Under the pieces are notes generated by a model. It made no database searches. It was not told the origin of the DNA and was given only the letters and a program-made list of their open reading frames with translations. Below, one piece after another: positions 43,229-51,890 of a DNA stretch of 64,000 bases. Both the position numbers and the translations under genes were made by a program. Source of the stretch: Cohnella algarum (GTDB taxonomy: Bacteria > Bacillota > Bacilli > Paenibacillales > Paenibacillaceae). The stretch lies in NCBI RefSeq assembly GCF_016937515.1, contig NZ_JAFHKM010000002.1, positions 1,297,001 through 1,361,000 on the forward strand, written 5' to 3'. Within the stretch, counting starts at the first letter, position 1; each line of letters opens with the position of its first letter.

Positions 43229-44701
43229 TTAATGGAACGATTTCGCCTGCTCCTGAGCAGTCCGCACCCGCTTCAAGAAGAAAGAGATGACGAGCGCCGC
43301 GATCGCGAAGATGCCGCCGAGCGTAAAGGCGTCCTGCAGCCCCGCCACCAAGCTTTGAACCGCTTCTTCGGGCGCTTGGGGATTGCTCGATTCGGCCAGA
43401 TAATCCTTCTGCCCGGAGGACAGAACGCTCATAAACAACGCCATGCCGATCGCCCCGAACACCTGCTGGAGCGTATTCAGGATCGCGGTTCCGTGCGGAT
43501 AGAGCTCGGGCGGAAGTTGGTTCAATCCCGTCGTTTGCGTAGGCATCATGACGAGCGAGATCCCGATCAGCATGACGATATGGAGGAAAATGACATAGCC
43601 CGCGCCGGCCGAAGCGGTAATGCCGCTGAACGTCCAGGTTGCCGCGCTGACCAGCACCAGGCCGGGAATGACGAGCCATCTCGGACCGAACTTGTCGAAC
43701 AGCTTGCCGGCGATCGGAGACATAATCCCGTTGACCACGCCGCCCGGCAGCATGATCAGGCCGGATTTGAACACCGTGTACAGCAGAGCTCCCTGCAGGA
43801 AAAACGGAAGCAGCGCCATCGTCGAAAACAGCGTCATAATGACGACGATGAGCAGGATCGTCGCGATCGAGAACATCGGATACTTGAACGCGCGCAAATC
43901 CAGCATCGGTTCTTTCATTTTCAACTGGCGCCAAACGAACAGCAGAAGTCCGAGCAACCCGATGCCGATGCACCAGCCGACGACCGGTTCGGACCACGAT
44001 TCTTCGCCCGCCTTGCTGAAGCCGTAAACGACGCCGCCGAAGCCGACCGTCGACAGCAAAATCGAGAGCAAATCGACTTTGGGCCTCGTAATGGTGGAGA
44101 CGTTTTTCAAATAAAGAGCCGCAAAAATGACCGAGAACGCGGCCAACGGGATCACGCAGAAAAACAGCCAGCGCCAATTCAACTGATCGATGATCAAGCC
44201 GGACAGCGTCGGGCCGATCGCGGGGCCGAACATGATGACGAGACCGATCATCCCCATCGCGCCGCCCCGTTGCTCCGGCGGGTAAATAATCAGGATCGTA
44301 TTCATCATGACCGGAAGCATGAGTCCCGTTCCGACCGCCTGAACGATCCGTCCGGCAAGCAGCACTTCAAATACCGGCGCCGCGCCGCAAACGATCGTCC
44401 CGACCAGAAACAGCGTCATGGCGGTCAAAAACATTTGCCTTGTCGTAAACCATTGCTGCAAAAGCGCGGTGACGGGAACGAGCACCCCGATAACGAGCAT
44501 GTACGCGGTGGACAGCCACTGCACCGTCGTCAAGGCGACTCCGAACTCGTTGACCAAATCGGGGAAGGCGATATTCAGCAGCGTTTCGTTCATGATCGAA
44601 ACGAACGCACCGATAATAAGCGCAGCTACGATTGGTCCTCTCCTGATGTTGCTCAAGTCGATGCTTTGAGCATTTGTCTGTGTACTGCCTACGGCACTCA
44701 A
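43229..44701 (-). CDS. MFS drug efflux transporter, DHA2 (EmrB/QacA) type
   Basis: The TTG at 44701 behind GGAGGAG gives 490 residues, the usual size for 14-helix DHA2 pumps; the open frame extends upstream into the operator region and is not likely translated. Motif A-like sequence LNIAFPDLVNEFG, the antiporter motif C (GPAIGPTLSGLI) and WRWLFFCVIPLA are present. It exports lipophilic compounds with proton antiport. Expression is controlled by a strong promoter with two TetR-type palindromes just downstream. Confidence 0.92.
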   Translation of the reverse strand: MSAVGSTQTNAQSIDLSNIRRGPIVAALIIGAFVSIMNETLLNIAFPDLVNEFGVALTTVQWLSTAYMLVIGVLVPVTALLQQWFTTRQMFLTAMTLFLVGTIVCGAAPVFEVLLAGRIVQAVGTGLMLPVMMNTILIIYPPEQRGGAMGMIGLVIMFGPAIGPTLSGLIIDQLNWRWLFFCVIPLAAFSVIFAALYLKNVSTITRPKVDLLSILLSTVGFGGVVYGFSKAGEESWSEPVVGWCIGIGLLGLLLFVWRQLKMKEPMLDLRAFKYPMFSIATILLIVVIMTLFSTMALLPFFLQGALLYTVFKSGLIMLPGGVVNGIMSPIAGKLFDKFGPRWLVIPGLVLVSAATWTFSGITASAGAGYVIFLHIVMLIGISLVMMPTQTTGLNQLPPELYPHGTAILNTLQQVFGAIGMALFMSVLSSGQKDYLAESSNPQAPEEAVQSLVAGLQDAFTLGGIFAIAALVISFFLKRVRTAQEQAKSFH

Positions 44702-44766
44702 GCCATACTCCTCCTTCGAGCTGAGCGTCGCCCCGGCGGCAGGGGCGAGCCTGAACTCTTCTGTTG

Positions 44767-44812
44767 CGGACAATTGTCCGATAGGGACAACAAGAAAGCG
44801 GACAGTTGTCCG
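44767..44812. promoter_or_regulatory. twin TetR-type operators in the efflux leader
   Basis: CGGACAATTGTCCG (44767-44780, perfect palindrome) and CGGACAGTTGTCCG (44799-44812, one mismatch) have centres exactly 32 bp apart, three helical turns. Both are followed by ATAGG. They lie just downstream of the -10 box, where a bound repressor would block elongation. Confidence 0.82.
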
Positions 44813-44820
44813 ATAGGTGG

Positions 44821-44849
44821 ATTCTACCAAACAAGGGTCCGCGTGTCAA
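44821..44849 (-). promoter_or_regulatory. sigma-A promoter of the efflux operon
   Basis: On the minus strand TTGACA (44849-44844) is followed after 17 bp by TAGAAT (44826-44821). Confidence 0.82.
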
Positions 44850-44931
44850 AGCTTCTTTTTCATCTTTTTCATTGTTTTTTTATTTTATTTTCCTATTGTT
44901 TTCGCAAGATTTTCGCAATGTTTCCGCTCGG

Positions 44932-46116
44932 TTATCGAACCGGTTTTTGCTGTCCCGCCGCCTTCTTTTCATTATAAGCCCGAAGCAGCGTGAACCGGTT
45001 CGGGCGAACCCGGTGCGCTTCCCGCAAGCTTCTGGCCAGAAGCTCGCCGCTCACGCCCAGCTCGGATACGGAGGAAGGGCCTCCGACCCGGCGCAGCAGC
45101 CCGCGCAGGGCGTCCGGGTCCGGAATGTCCCGCAAGGCGCCGCGCAGCTCGGCGGCCGCCGCCTCGTTCGGGGCATACTCCCCCATCTCGAGCCCGCGAT
45201 AAAGGCCGGCGATTTCGGCGCAGGCCGCCCCGACCTTCGCTCCGTGCAGCAGCTGCCGCTTTCCCGTCCGGATGTACTCCATCTCCCAGTAATGGGACAG
45301 ATGATGCTCGGCGCCGGAGGCCGGATGGGATTGCCCGAAGACGAGCATGGCCAGCCCGGAGTCGATCAGCGCTTCGGTCAACACGCGAATGCCGTCTTCG
45401 GTCCGGCGGCCGATGAGGTCCGCATGCTCGACGCAATCGCGCAGCGCCTGCTCCGTAATGCCGGCCACCGCTTCGTTATAGGGTTCGCCGGCCGTCAAGC
45501 TGCCGAACTTCCAATCGAACAGGGACGTATATTTGCCGAGCATGTCGGCGAATCCGGCCGCGGTCAAAGCGGCGGGCGCCCGGCTCATCACGGCCAAATC
45601 CGCGAAAATCGCCGTCGGCCCGATCGCCTGCACGGTGATTTTCTCCCCGCGGATCAAGATCGGCGCTCCTCTGGACGCAAAGCCGTCCACCGAGGCGGCC
45701 GTAGGGACGGACACGAACGGGAGCCGCGTCGTATAGGCCGCATACCTCGCGATATCGTGCAGCGTTCCGGAGCCCGCAACGACGATCGCGTCCGCGCCCG
45801 ACTTCTGCAAGTCGAGGATAACCTGGACGATCGAAGCCTCGTCCGCGACGACGTCTCCCTGCGCGTTCGGCTTCACAAGCGTCGCATTCTCGGGAAAGCC
45901 CGCCCCGGCAAGGCCGGCCGCGACCGTCCTTCCTGCTGCGGCCAGCGTATGTTCGTCCGCGACGAGCAGCGGACGCCCGTACCCGCGCTCCTTCATGAAA
46001 GGAGCGACCCGGCTCTGCGCTCCCGCTTCGACGACGACGGCTTCCGGAAAGCCGACCGTCGCCTCGTTGCCGAGCTGCCTGGCGGCGGCGGCGATTTTTT
46101 CTTTTATTCCGTTCAT
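44932..46116 (-). CDS. araM: sn-glycerol-1-phosphate dehydrogenase (AraM/EgsA type)
   Basis: The 394-residue enzyme belongs to the iron/glycerol dehydrogenase-like family. It reduces dihydroxyacetone phosphate to sn-glycerol-1-phosphate, the archaeal-type stereoisomer, with NADH. The nucleotide motif VAGSGTLHDIARYAA, the metal-binding FGQSHPASGAEHHLSHYWE segment and LLHGAKVG are characteristic. In Bacillus, AraM product feeds heptaprenylglyceryl phosphate. Its ATG overlaps the AraL-type gene by 4 bp. Confidence 0.92.
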   Translation of the reverse strand: MNGIKEKIAAAARQLGNEATVGFPEAVVVEAGAQSRVAPFMKERGYGRPLLVADEHTLAAAGRTVAAGLAGAGFPENATLVKPNAQGDVVADEASIVQVILDLQKSGADAIVVAGSGTLHDIARYAAYTTRLPFVSVPTAASVDGFASRGAPILIRGEKITVQAIGPTAIFADLAVMSRAPAALTAAGFADMLGKYTSLFDWKFGSLTAGEPYNEAVAGITEQALRDCVEHADLIGRRTEDGIRVLTEALIDSGLAMLVFGQSHPASGAEHHLSHYWEMEYIRTGKRQLLHGAKVGAACAEIAGLYRGLEMGEYAPNEAAAAELRGALRDIPDPDALRGLLRRVGGPSSVSELGVSGELLARSLREAHRVRPNRFTLLRAYNEKKAAGQQKPVR

Positions 46117-46925
46117 GGGGACATCCGCTCCTTTAATCGTTCATCCAATTCCCGCAAGGAATTCAAAATAAAATCCGGCCGGTGCGGCGCCCCCCCGACG
46201 TCCTCGAGCCGGGTCGATCCGGTCAGAACGAGCGCGGTCGCGATGCCGGCCCGCCGGCCAAGCTCGATGTCCGAAGCCAGGCTGTCGCCCACGATCAGGC
46301 AGCGTTCCGCGGGCAGCCCCAGCGCGGAAAGCGCCGCCTCGGCCATCCGCAGCGAAGGCTTGCCGACGACGATTTCCGGCTCTTTTCCCGTCGAGTACGC
46401 GATCGCCCCGATCATCCCGGCCACGTCGATCGAGTCGCCGAAATCGCCGGGAAACGTCCGATCCGCATTCGTAGCCGCGATCCGGGCGCCGTGGCGCACC
46501 GCCCGAAACGCCTGGTTCAGCTCTTCGTAAGTCAGCGTCTCGTGAAGCGTGATGACGAGCCATTCCGCCTCCTCCGGCATTTGGGCCATCCGGACGCCGT
46601 GCGCCGCAAGCTCCTCCTTCAGGCCCGGGTCGCCGAGCGTCCACACCTTGGCCTCCGGCGCGGCATCCCGCAAATAAAGGGCCATGACGGTCGAAGTCAA
46701 AATAATCTCTTCCTCGGCCGCCGCGATGCCCATTCGTTCCAGCTTTTCGCGGCACATCCTTCTCGAAGCGTTCCCGCGATTGCTCAAAAAAGCGATTCGC
46801 TTGCCGCCCGCGCGCAGCCGGGCGATCGCTTCCGCCGCTCCGTCTATCGCCCGGGCTCCTTTGTACACCGTGCCGTCAAGATCCAGAATCAATCCGTCGA
46901 AACGTTCCAACACGCCCGCTCTCAC
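46113..46925 (-). CDS. araL: HAD-IIA sugar phosphatase (AraL/NagD type)
   Basis: The 270-residue protein has the HAD motif I LDLDGTVYKG near residues 14-23, motif II in FLSNRGNASR, and the C-terminal GKPSLRMAEAAL and VGDSLASDIELG motifs. AraL of Bacillus hydrolyses several sugar phosphates. It starts at a GTG and is coupled to araM by ATGA overlap. It lies between a DeoR regulator and araM, so the three genes probably form one operon. Confidence 0.88.
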   Translation of the reverse strand: MRAGVLERFDGLILDLDGTVYKGARAIDGAAEAIARLRAGGKRIAFLSNRGNASRRMCREKLERMGIAAAEEEIILTSTVMALYLRDAAPEAKVWTLGDPGLKEELAAHGVRMAQMPEEAEWLVITLHETLTYEELNQAFRAVRHGARIAATNADRTFPGDFGDSIDVAGMIGAIAYSTGKEPEIVVGKPSLRMAEAALSALGLPAERCLIVGDSLASDIELGRRAGIATALVLTGSTRLEDVGGAPHRPDFILNSLRELDERLKERMSP

Positions 46926-47077
46926 CCGCTTTGCTTTTCGTCTTGCTTCTATCGTCTCACCGGCGGCTTTCGGATGTCAACGATCGGTTGTTTTTGCCGT
47001 CGTCGACATTCGTCAATAAACGAAAGCTCGATCTCCTGCATATGCCGGCGTTCTCCGACGTTTCCCGGCGTTTTCCG

Positions 47078-47848
47078 TCATTCCGCGATCATAACGCGAA
47101 TGCGCTCCCGTTCGAGCCGTTTGACGAAGGCGGGTTCGGCCGCCGCGTCCGTAACGAGCGTATGAATCGCGGGCGGACGAATCGAGACGGCGATCGACCG
47201 GCGGCCCAGCTTCGTATGGTCGAGCAGCGCGACCACCCGCGAAACGCCGGAGGCCATCCGTTTTTTCAACTCGGCTTCGTACACGCTGAAATCGGTCATG
47301 CCCGCCTCCAGCGTGAACCCCTCGGACGACGTAAAAAACAGGTCGGCCTGCACATCCTCCAGGATTCCCTGGCCCAGCACCCCTTCGACGGTGCGCGAGC
47401 CCGGCCTGAGCACGCCCCCGATCAGAATAACGTTGATGCGGGGATTTTGGCTGAGCAGCATCGCCGCGTTCAATCCGTTCGTCACGACCGTCAAATAATC
47501 CAGATCGACGAGGCATTTCGCCAGCTCCAGGGCGGTCGTGCTCGCGTCCAGCATGACGCATTGGCCTTTGCTCACCAGACCGGCGGCGGCGCGTCCGATC
47601 GCCTGCTTCTCCGCGCGGTTCAGCTCGCTGCGCGACGATTCGATTCCCGCCGGCCCAAGCCCCGGGGAGGCAGCCGGAATCGCCCCGCCGTGCGTCCGCT
47701 CCAGCTTGCCCCCGTCCTCCAGCAGCTTGAGATCGGCGCGCAGCGTCCCTTCCGACACGCCGAACTCCGCGGCCAGCTCCTTGACGACGATTTCCTTCCG
47801 TTCCCGAAGCAGCTCCAATATCCGTTCCCTTCGTTGCGGGGCAAACAT
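47078..47848 (-). CDS. DeoR-family transcriptional repressor
   Basis: The 256-residue protein starts with a DeoR helix-turn-helix (RRERILELLRERKEIVVKELA, then VSEGTLRADLKLLE) and continues with the sugar-phosphate-binding domain (MLDASTTALELAK, LIGGVLRPGSRTVEG, SSEGFTLEAGMTDF). It precedes araL and araM on the same strand and probably regulates them in response to a phosphorylated sugar. A GGGAGGG site precedes the ATG. The usual arabinose genes are absent. Confidence 0.9.
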   Translation of the reverse strand: MFAPQRRERILELLRERKEIVVKELAAEFGVSEGTLRADLKLLEDGGKLERTHGGAIPAASPGLGPAGIESSRSELNRAEKQAIGRAAAGLVSKGQCVMLDASTTALELAKCLVDLDYLTVVTNGLNAAMLLSQNPRINVILIGGVLRPGSRTVEGVLGQGILEDVQADLFFTSSEGFTLEAGMTDFSVYEAELKKRMASGVSRVVALLDHTKLGRRSIAVSIRPPAIHTLVTDAAAEPAFVKRLERERIRVMIAE

Positions 47849-47974
47849 GCGCGATCGAACCCTCCCGGCGATTTGGTTTCCGATTCGTTGACTTTAGAAT
47901 AACGGCAAACGACGACATTCCGCAACAAACGCCAATCGAACGCCGATCGGCTCCGCTACGGATCCAACTTGAAA

Positions 47975-47992
47975 TCTTAAGCATTCTTAAGA
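47975..47992. promoter_or_regulatory. direct-repeat operator upstream of the VanR-like gene
   Basis: TCTTAAGCATTCTTAAGA contains CTTAAG twice with a 10-bp step, as expected for OmpR-type regulators. A similar site lies at 49983-50000 before the carboxypeptidase gene. A TATAGT -10 box lies 36 bp further on at 48029-48034 with no good -35, consistent with activation. Confidence 0.65.
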
Positions 47993-48070
47993 TTGTCCCG
48001 CCGCTAACACAAAAATCTTCGGTTAAGCTATAGTAAGGAGAAGAAACCGCAAGTTAGGAGTGCATACGCG

Positions 48071-48772
48071 TTGACTCGCCGAATTCTAATCGTGGACGAC
48101 GACCGCGAAATCGCCGGCCTGATCGCTATATATATGAAGAACGAAGGCTTCGAGACGGAGCTGGCCCACGACGGGCAGGACGCTCTCGACAAGCTGGAAT
48201 CGGGGGCGTACGATTTGGTCGTCCTGGACGTCATGATGCCGCGAATGGACGGTCTGGAGGCTTGCCGGCGCATTCGGGACCGCCAGGGAGGCATCCCTAT
48301 TTTGATGGTCAGCGCCAAATCGGAGGACATGGACAAAATCCTCGGCCTGATCACCGGTGCCGACGACTACATGATGAAGCCCTTCAATCCGCTGGAGCTG
48401 CTGGCCCGGGTCAAATCGCTGCTGCGGCGGTCGTATCAGTACAATTCCGCCCTGTCGGCCGCCTCCCCGGAAGACGGAACGCTGACCGTCGGTCCGCTTC
48501 GCGTTCACAAAAAATCGCACACCGTCGAAGCGGACGGAAAGCCGATCCATTTGACCTCGACCGAATTCGGCATTTTGTATCTGCTCGCGAGCCATCCGGG
48601 CCGGGTGTTCAGCGCGGAGGAAATTTTCCAGCACGTTTGGAAAGAGAAGTTTTTCGATTCCAACAACACGGTCATGGTCCATATCAGCAAGCTTCGGGAC
48701 AAGCTCGAACAGGAAACGAGCGACAAGCTCATCACGACGGTATGGGGGGTCGGCTACAAAATTGAACCCTAA
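48071..48772 (+). CDS. OmpR/VanR-like response regulator
   Basis: The 233-residue protein has a receiver domain with D53 (VVLDVMMPRMDG) and K in MMKPFNPLELL, and a winged-helix output domain ending in ITTVWGVGYKIEP. The start is TTG at 48071 behind TAGGAG. It overlaps the kinase gene. The direct repeats upstream of this gene and upstream of the carboxypeptidase suggest that it activates both. Confidence 0.92.
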   Translation: MTRRILIVDDDREIAGLIAIYMKNEGFETELAHDGQDALDKLESGAYDLVVLDVMMPRMDGLEACRRIRDRQGGIPILMVSAKSEDMDKILGLITGADDYMMKPFNPLELLARVKSLLRRSYQYNSALSAASPEDGTLTVGPLRVHKKSHTVEADGKPIHLTSTEFGILYLLASHPGRVFSAEEIFQHVWKEKFFDSNNTVMVHISKLRDKLEQETSDKLITTVWGVGYKIEP

Positions 48773-49907
48773 CCCGGTCGGCCGCATGGTCTGGCGTCTC
48801 ATCTGGCATATCGTCTTCAGCGCGATTTTCGCCGTATGTACCGTCTACGTCCTGCTTGCGTCGGCCGCCTCCCTGGCCCGCAACACCCCGAAGGAGCTCG
48901 AAGCCGTACGCCGTTTCCTGTACCGGGTTTACGACCTTTTTTTCGCCCAATTCCCGGATTTCATGTTTTTCGCGGTCATCTTCGCCTTTTTCGTTCTGTA
49001 CATGGTGCTGTTTCAAATCCGGCGATATCGGTACATCGCCGACATTAACCGCGCGATCGCCCACATCGCCGAAGGAAACTTCGACGACGAGGTTCCGGTC
49101 CGGCAGCGGAACGAGCTTCGGGAGCTGGCCGTCCATACGAACGGTCTCGTCGAACGGCTCAAACGCTCCCTCGACGAGGAACGCCGGGCGGAACAGACGA
49201 AAAACGAATTGATCACGAACGTCTCCCACGACTTGCGAACGCCGCTGACATCCATCCTCGGCTACCTCGGGCTCGTCGAGCAGGACCGTTACCGGGACGA
49301 AGTGGAGCTGCGCCACTACGTTGCGATCGCTTACGACAAGTCGCAGCGGCTCAACGTCCTCATCAACGACCTGTTCGCGTATACCCGGATGCGCAACGGA
49401 GCGATCGCCATGCAAAAGGTGAAGCTGAATCTGGTCGAGCTGATCGGGCAGCTGCTCGTCCACCACCGGCTCGCGATGAAGGACGCCGGAATGGAAAGCG
49501 CCGTGCATGCCGCCCAAAGCGAAATCGCGGTCATGGGCGATCCGAACCACCTCGCGCGCGTCTTCGAAAACCTGCTGACGAACGCGATTTCATACGGCAA
49601 AGACGGCCGGAAGGTCGACTTCCATGTCCGGCAAGCGGCGGAAATGGCCGTCGCGGAAGTCGTCAACTACGGCGATCCGATTCCTTCGACGGACCTGCCT
49701 TACATTTTCGACCGTTTTTATCGGGTGGACAAGTCGCGGACCGAGCATGACGGAGGCTCAGGCCTGGGCCTTGCCATCGTCAAAAGCCTCGTCGAGCTGC
49801 ACGGCGGGCGGATCGAGGCGGAAAGCGACGCCTACCGGACCGTGTTTCGGGTGTTCCTGCCCGCGGCCGTTCCGGACGAACCCGAAGGGAAGAGGCCTCC
49901 GGCATGA
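48762..49907 (+). CDS. VanS-like sensor histidine kinase
   Basis: The 381-residue kinase has two membrane helices (residues 10-38 and 65-86) with a short extracellular loop, a HAMP domain, the acceptor histidine H156 in NVSHDLRTPL, and ATPase motifs VFENLLTNAI and DGGSGLGLAIVKS. The small sensor loop and the linked D,D-carboxypeptidase are reminiscent of VanRS-type cell-wall sensing systems. It starts at a TTG within the end of the regulator gene. Confidence 0.9.
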   Translation: MNPNPVGRMVWRLIWHIVFSAIFAVCTVYVLLASAASLARNTPKELEAVRRFLYRVYDLFFAQFPDFMFFAVIFAFFVLYMVLFQIRRYRYIADINRAIAHIAEGNFDDEVPVRQRNELRELAVHTNGLVERLKRSLDEERRAEQTKNELITNVSHDLRTPLTSILGYLGLVEQDRYRDEVELRHYVAIAYDKSQRLNVLINDLFAYTRMRNGAIAMQKVKLNLVELIGQLLVHHRLAMKDAGMESAVHAAQSEIAVMGDPNHLARVFENLLTNAISYGKDGRKVDFHVRQAAEMAVAEVVNYGDPIPSTDLPYIFDRFYRVDKSRTEHDGGSGLGLAIVKSLVELHGGRIEAESDAYRTVFRVFLPAAVPDEPEGKRPPA

Positions 49908-49982
49908 GCTTTCATGTTCGCAACGCGCTGCTGTCGGCGGGACTTCCGGCGCTCCGTGTCCGTTTCTCCTCCGAATCGGATT

Positions 49983-50000
49983 TTTAAACCATTCTTAAGA
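49983..50000. promoter_or_regulatory. direct-repeat operator upstream of the carboxypeptidase gene
   Basis: TTTAAACCATTCTTAAGA matches the site at 47975-47992 at 14 of 18 positions, including the block CATTCTTAAGA shifted in register only by the first repeat. A TACAAT box follows at 50043-50048. Confidence 0.6.
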
Positions 50001-50076
50001 AAAAATTACGATTTTGCTTCGGTTCCTTTAAACTTCTCCCCCTACAATGTTCCTTAGCGAAATTCAGGGGGAATAC

Positions 50077-50988
50077 ATGATGAAACGGCTGTTATTGGTT
50101 GCCTTCATTGCGCTCGTGGCGACGTTGACGATAAAAGGAAACGATTGGCTCGGCCAGGCCGAGGCCGAGTGGCCGGAATTTCAGGCCAAAGCGGTCGTCA
50201 TGCTGAACGCGGATACCGGCGAGTGGTTGTATGCCGGCAACGGGGACAAGGCGCTGCCGCCCGCCAGCATGTCGAAAATGATGACCGAGCTGCTCATTCT
50301 GGAGGATGTTCGGGAAGGACGCCTCCGGTGGGAGGACGCCGTCGAAGCCAGCGACTACGCCGCGAACGCCCCCGGCGCCGAAATGAGGCTGAAAGCCGGG
50401 CAATCCTATACGGTGGAGGAGTTGTTCGCCGCGATGACGGTTCATTCCGCCAACGACGCCGCCGTGGCGCTGGCCGAGCGGTCGGCGGGCAGCGAAGCCG
50501 AATTCGTCGAACGGATGAACGCCAAAGCCCGCGAAATCGGCCTGTCCAAAAAAACCGCATTCGGAAACGCGACGGGACTGTCCCGCCAGGACTTGCTGGC
50601 GTTTGCGGAGGCTTCGTCCGCCAAGGATACGGTCATGACGGCCAAGGATGTCGCGCTGCTGGCCAGGCATTTGATCACGAGCTTTCCGGAGATCGTCCGG
50701 TTTACGACGGAGTCCGCCGCGCCGGGACCGGGCGAGAACGCGGGGGAAACGGTCCGGCTGCAGACGACCAACGAAATGCTCCCGGGGCAGCGTTTCGGCA
50801 CGGCCGGCAACGACGGGTTGAAGACGGGCTATACGGAAAGCGCCGGCTATTGCTTCACGGGCTCCTTCCTTCGCGGCGGCGAGCGCTATATCACCGTCGT
50901 CATGGGGACGGAAACGCCGGAGGCGCGATTCGAGGAGACGGCTAAACTGCTCGATGCCGCCTGGGGAAAGGAGGGAACGCCGGGGTGA
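50077..50988 (+). CDS. D-alanyl-D-alanine carboxypeptidase (S11 family)
   Basis: The 303-residue protein has an N-terminal signal sequence and the three active-site motifs of penicillin-binding carboxypeptidases: SMSK (S64, K67), SAN in TVHSANDAA and KTG in GLKTGYT. It trims the terminal D-alanine of peptidoglycan stem peptides outside the membrane. Length is short for the family: the C-terminal beta-domain with membrane anchor of DacA is missing, as in DacF/VanY-like soluble or signal-anchored forms. An AGGGGG site precedes the tandem ATGs. Confidence 0.9.
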   Translation: MMKRLLLVAFIALVATLTIKGNDWLGQAEAEWPEFQAKAVVMLNADTGEWLYAGNGDKALPPASMSKMMTELLILEDVREGRLRWEDAVEASDYAANAPGAEMRLKAGQSYTVEELFAAMTVHSANDAAVALAERSAGSEAEFVERMNAKAREIGLSKKTAFGNATGLSRQDLLAFAEASSAKDTVMTAKDVALLARHLITSFPEIVRFTTESAAPGPGENAGETVRLQTTNEMLPGQRFGTAGNDGLKTGYTESAGYCFTGSFLRGGERYITVVMGTETPEARFEETAKLLDAAWGKEGTPG

Positions 50989-51227
50989 GCCCTTTCGAAA
51001 AGCGGGAAGCGCTCAAAACGCTCGAGACGCACTGCTACCGGATTTGCTTTTACCTGCTGAACGAGGAAAAAACCGCCTGCGAGGCGGCGAAGCGCGCCCT
51101 GATTCAACTGTACGGAGACGACGCCCTCTGGACGATGAACGAGCAACTCCGCGAAAACCGCATCCGGAAAATTTCCTCGTTTCACGCCTTGGCCGTGCGC
51201 GAAGGCGTTTCCCGATTTCGGACCTAG
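50985..51227 (+). CDS. small sigma-70-region-2-like protein
   Basis: The 80-residue frame starts with a GTG overlapping the carboxypeptidase stop (GTGA). The stretch LETHCYRICFYLLNEEKTACEAA followed by ALIQLYGD resembles the first helices of region 2 of ECF sigma factors, but regions 3 and 4 are absent. It may be an anti-sigma-like or adaptor protein or a decayed sigma factor. Its coupling to the carboxypeptidase suggests a cell-wall role. The similarity was judged by eye and is weak. Confidence 0.5.
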   Translation: MSPFEKREALKTLETHCYRICFYLLNEEKTACEAAKRALIQLYGDDALWTMNEQLRENRIRKISSFHALAVREGVSRFRT

Positions 51228-51234
51228 AAGATCG

Positions 51235-51273
51235 GCTCCCGTTTTCCGCTTGCGGACTTGCGGGAGCTTTTTT
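51235..51273 (+). terminator. terminator after the VanRS-like/carboxypeptidase unit
   Basis: GCTCCCG and CGGGAGC enclose a 19-base loop and are followed by six T. Confidence 0.8.
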
Positions 51274-51416
51274 GATATGCGTCGCGGCTCCCGCAGGCCG
51301 TTACCGTTTTGAAACTATCCCACCGTATCGACACCTCCATACAAAAAAGTGCGCACTTCTCAACCGTTCCGATTCCTTTTATACTAAGCCAAAGCGATGC
51401 AAAGGGGGCTGTATAG

Positions 51417-51890
51417 TTGGAATACCGAATCCAAATGGGCGGCGGAAGCTTGGGCCTGGGCTCGCGAATCGCGACCGAGCCATGGACGGGGCCCTCCGAA
51501 GCCGCCCGGAGTTTGCCGGAATGGGAGCTGCCGGCGGGAACGTATCGGGCCAAAGACATTGTCCGCGAAGCCGGAACGATTCTGGAAGCGGTCTGCGTGC
51601 GACTCGGGGACGCCGCGATCGCCGAGCCGCTGCTGGACAATCTTCAGGCCAGCTTGGCGATTTCCGGCAGAGAGGCGGTACTGCCGTTCGCTTCGCTTGC
51701 CCTCGGGGACGAAACGAAAAGCGAATTCGTCCTTCAGGCGCAAACCATCGGAGCGTCGCTGGCAAGGTGGGCGCGGGAGTTTTGCGCCGAGAGGACAGGA
51801 TGGAAACGGTACGGAGAAAAAGCCTTGGGCAGGCTTGTCCTGAGAAGCCGAGCAACCCTGCGCTTTGGACGGGCTACCGGAATACGTTAA
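51417..51890 (+). CDS. hypothetical protein, probably with an unnatural C-terminus
   Basis: The TTG at 51417 follows AAGGGGG with 8-bp spacing, so translation is plausible. The 157-residue product (starting MEYRIQMGGGSLGLGSRI) matches no family I recognise. Its last 30 codons overlap the permease remnant in another frame and look arginine-rich and out of character, so the gene may have been truncated by the same deletion that removed the start of the permease. Confidence 0.45.
   Translation: MEYRIQMGGGSLGLGSRIATEPWTGPSEAARSLPEWELPAGTYRAKDIVREAGTILEAVCVRLGDAAIAEPLLDNLQASLAISGREAVLPFASLALGDETKSEFVLQAQTIGASLARWAREFCAERTGWKRYGEKALGRLVLRSRATLRFGRATGIR

Noticed and set aside
44702..44830. 43-residue N-terminal extension of the MFS pump
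   Set aside because: It would translate through the promoter-proximal operator palindromes; the TTG at 44701 has GGAGGAG and gives the normal length.
46182..47165. Plus-strand frames over araL and the DeoR gene
   Set aside because: Opposite strand carries complete family proteins with overlapping ends and ribosome sites.
50954..51799. N-terminal extension of the permease frame
   Set aside because: The frame is open by chance over the terminator and the unknown gene; permease similarity starts only near 51850.
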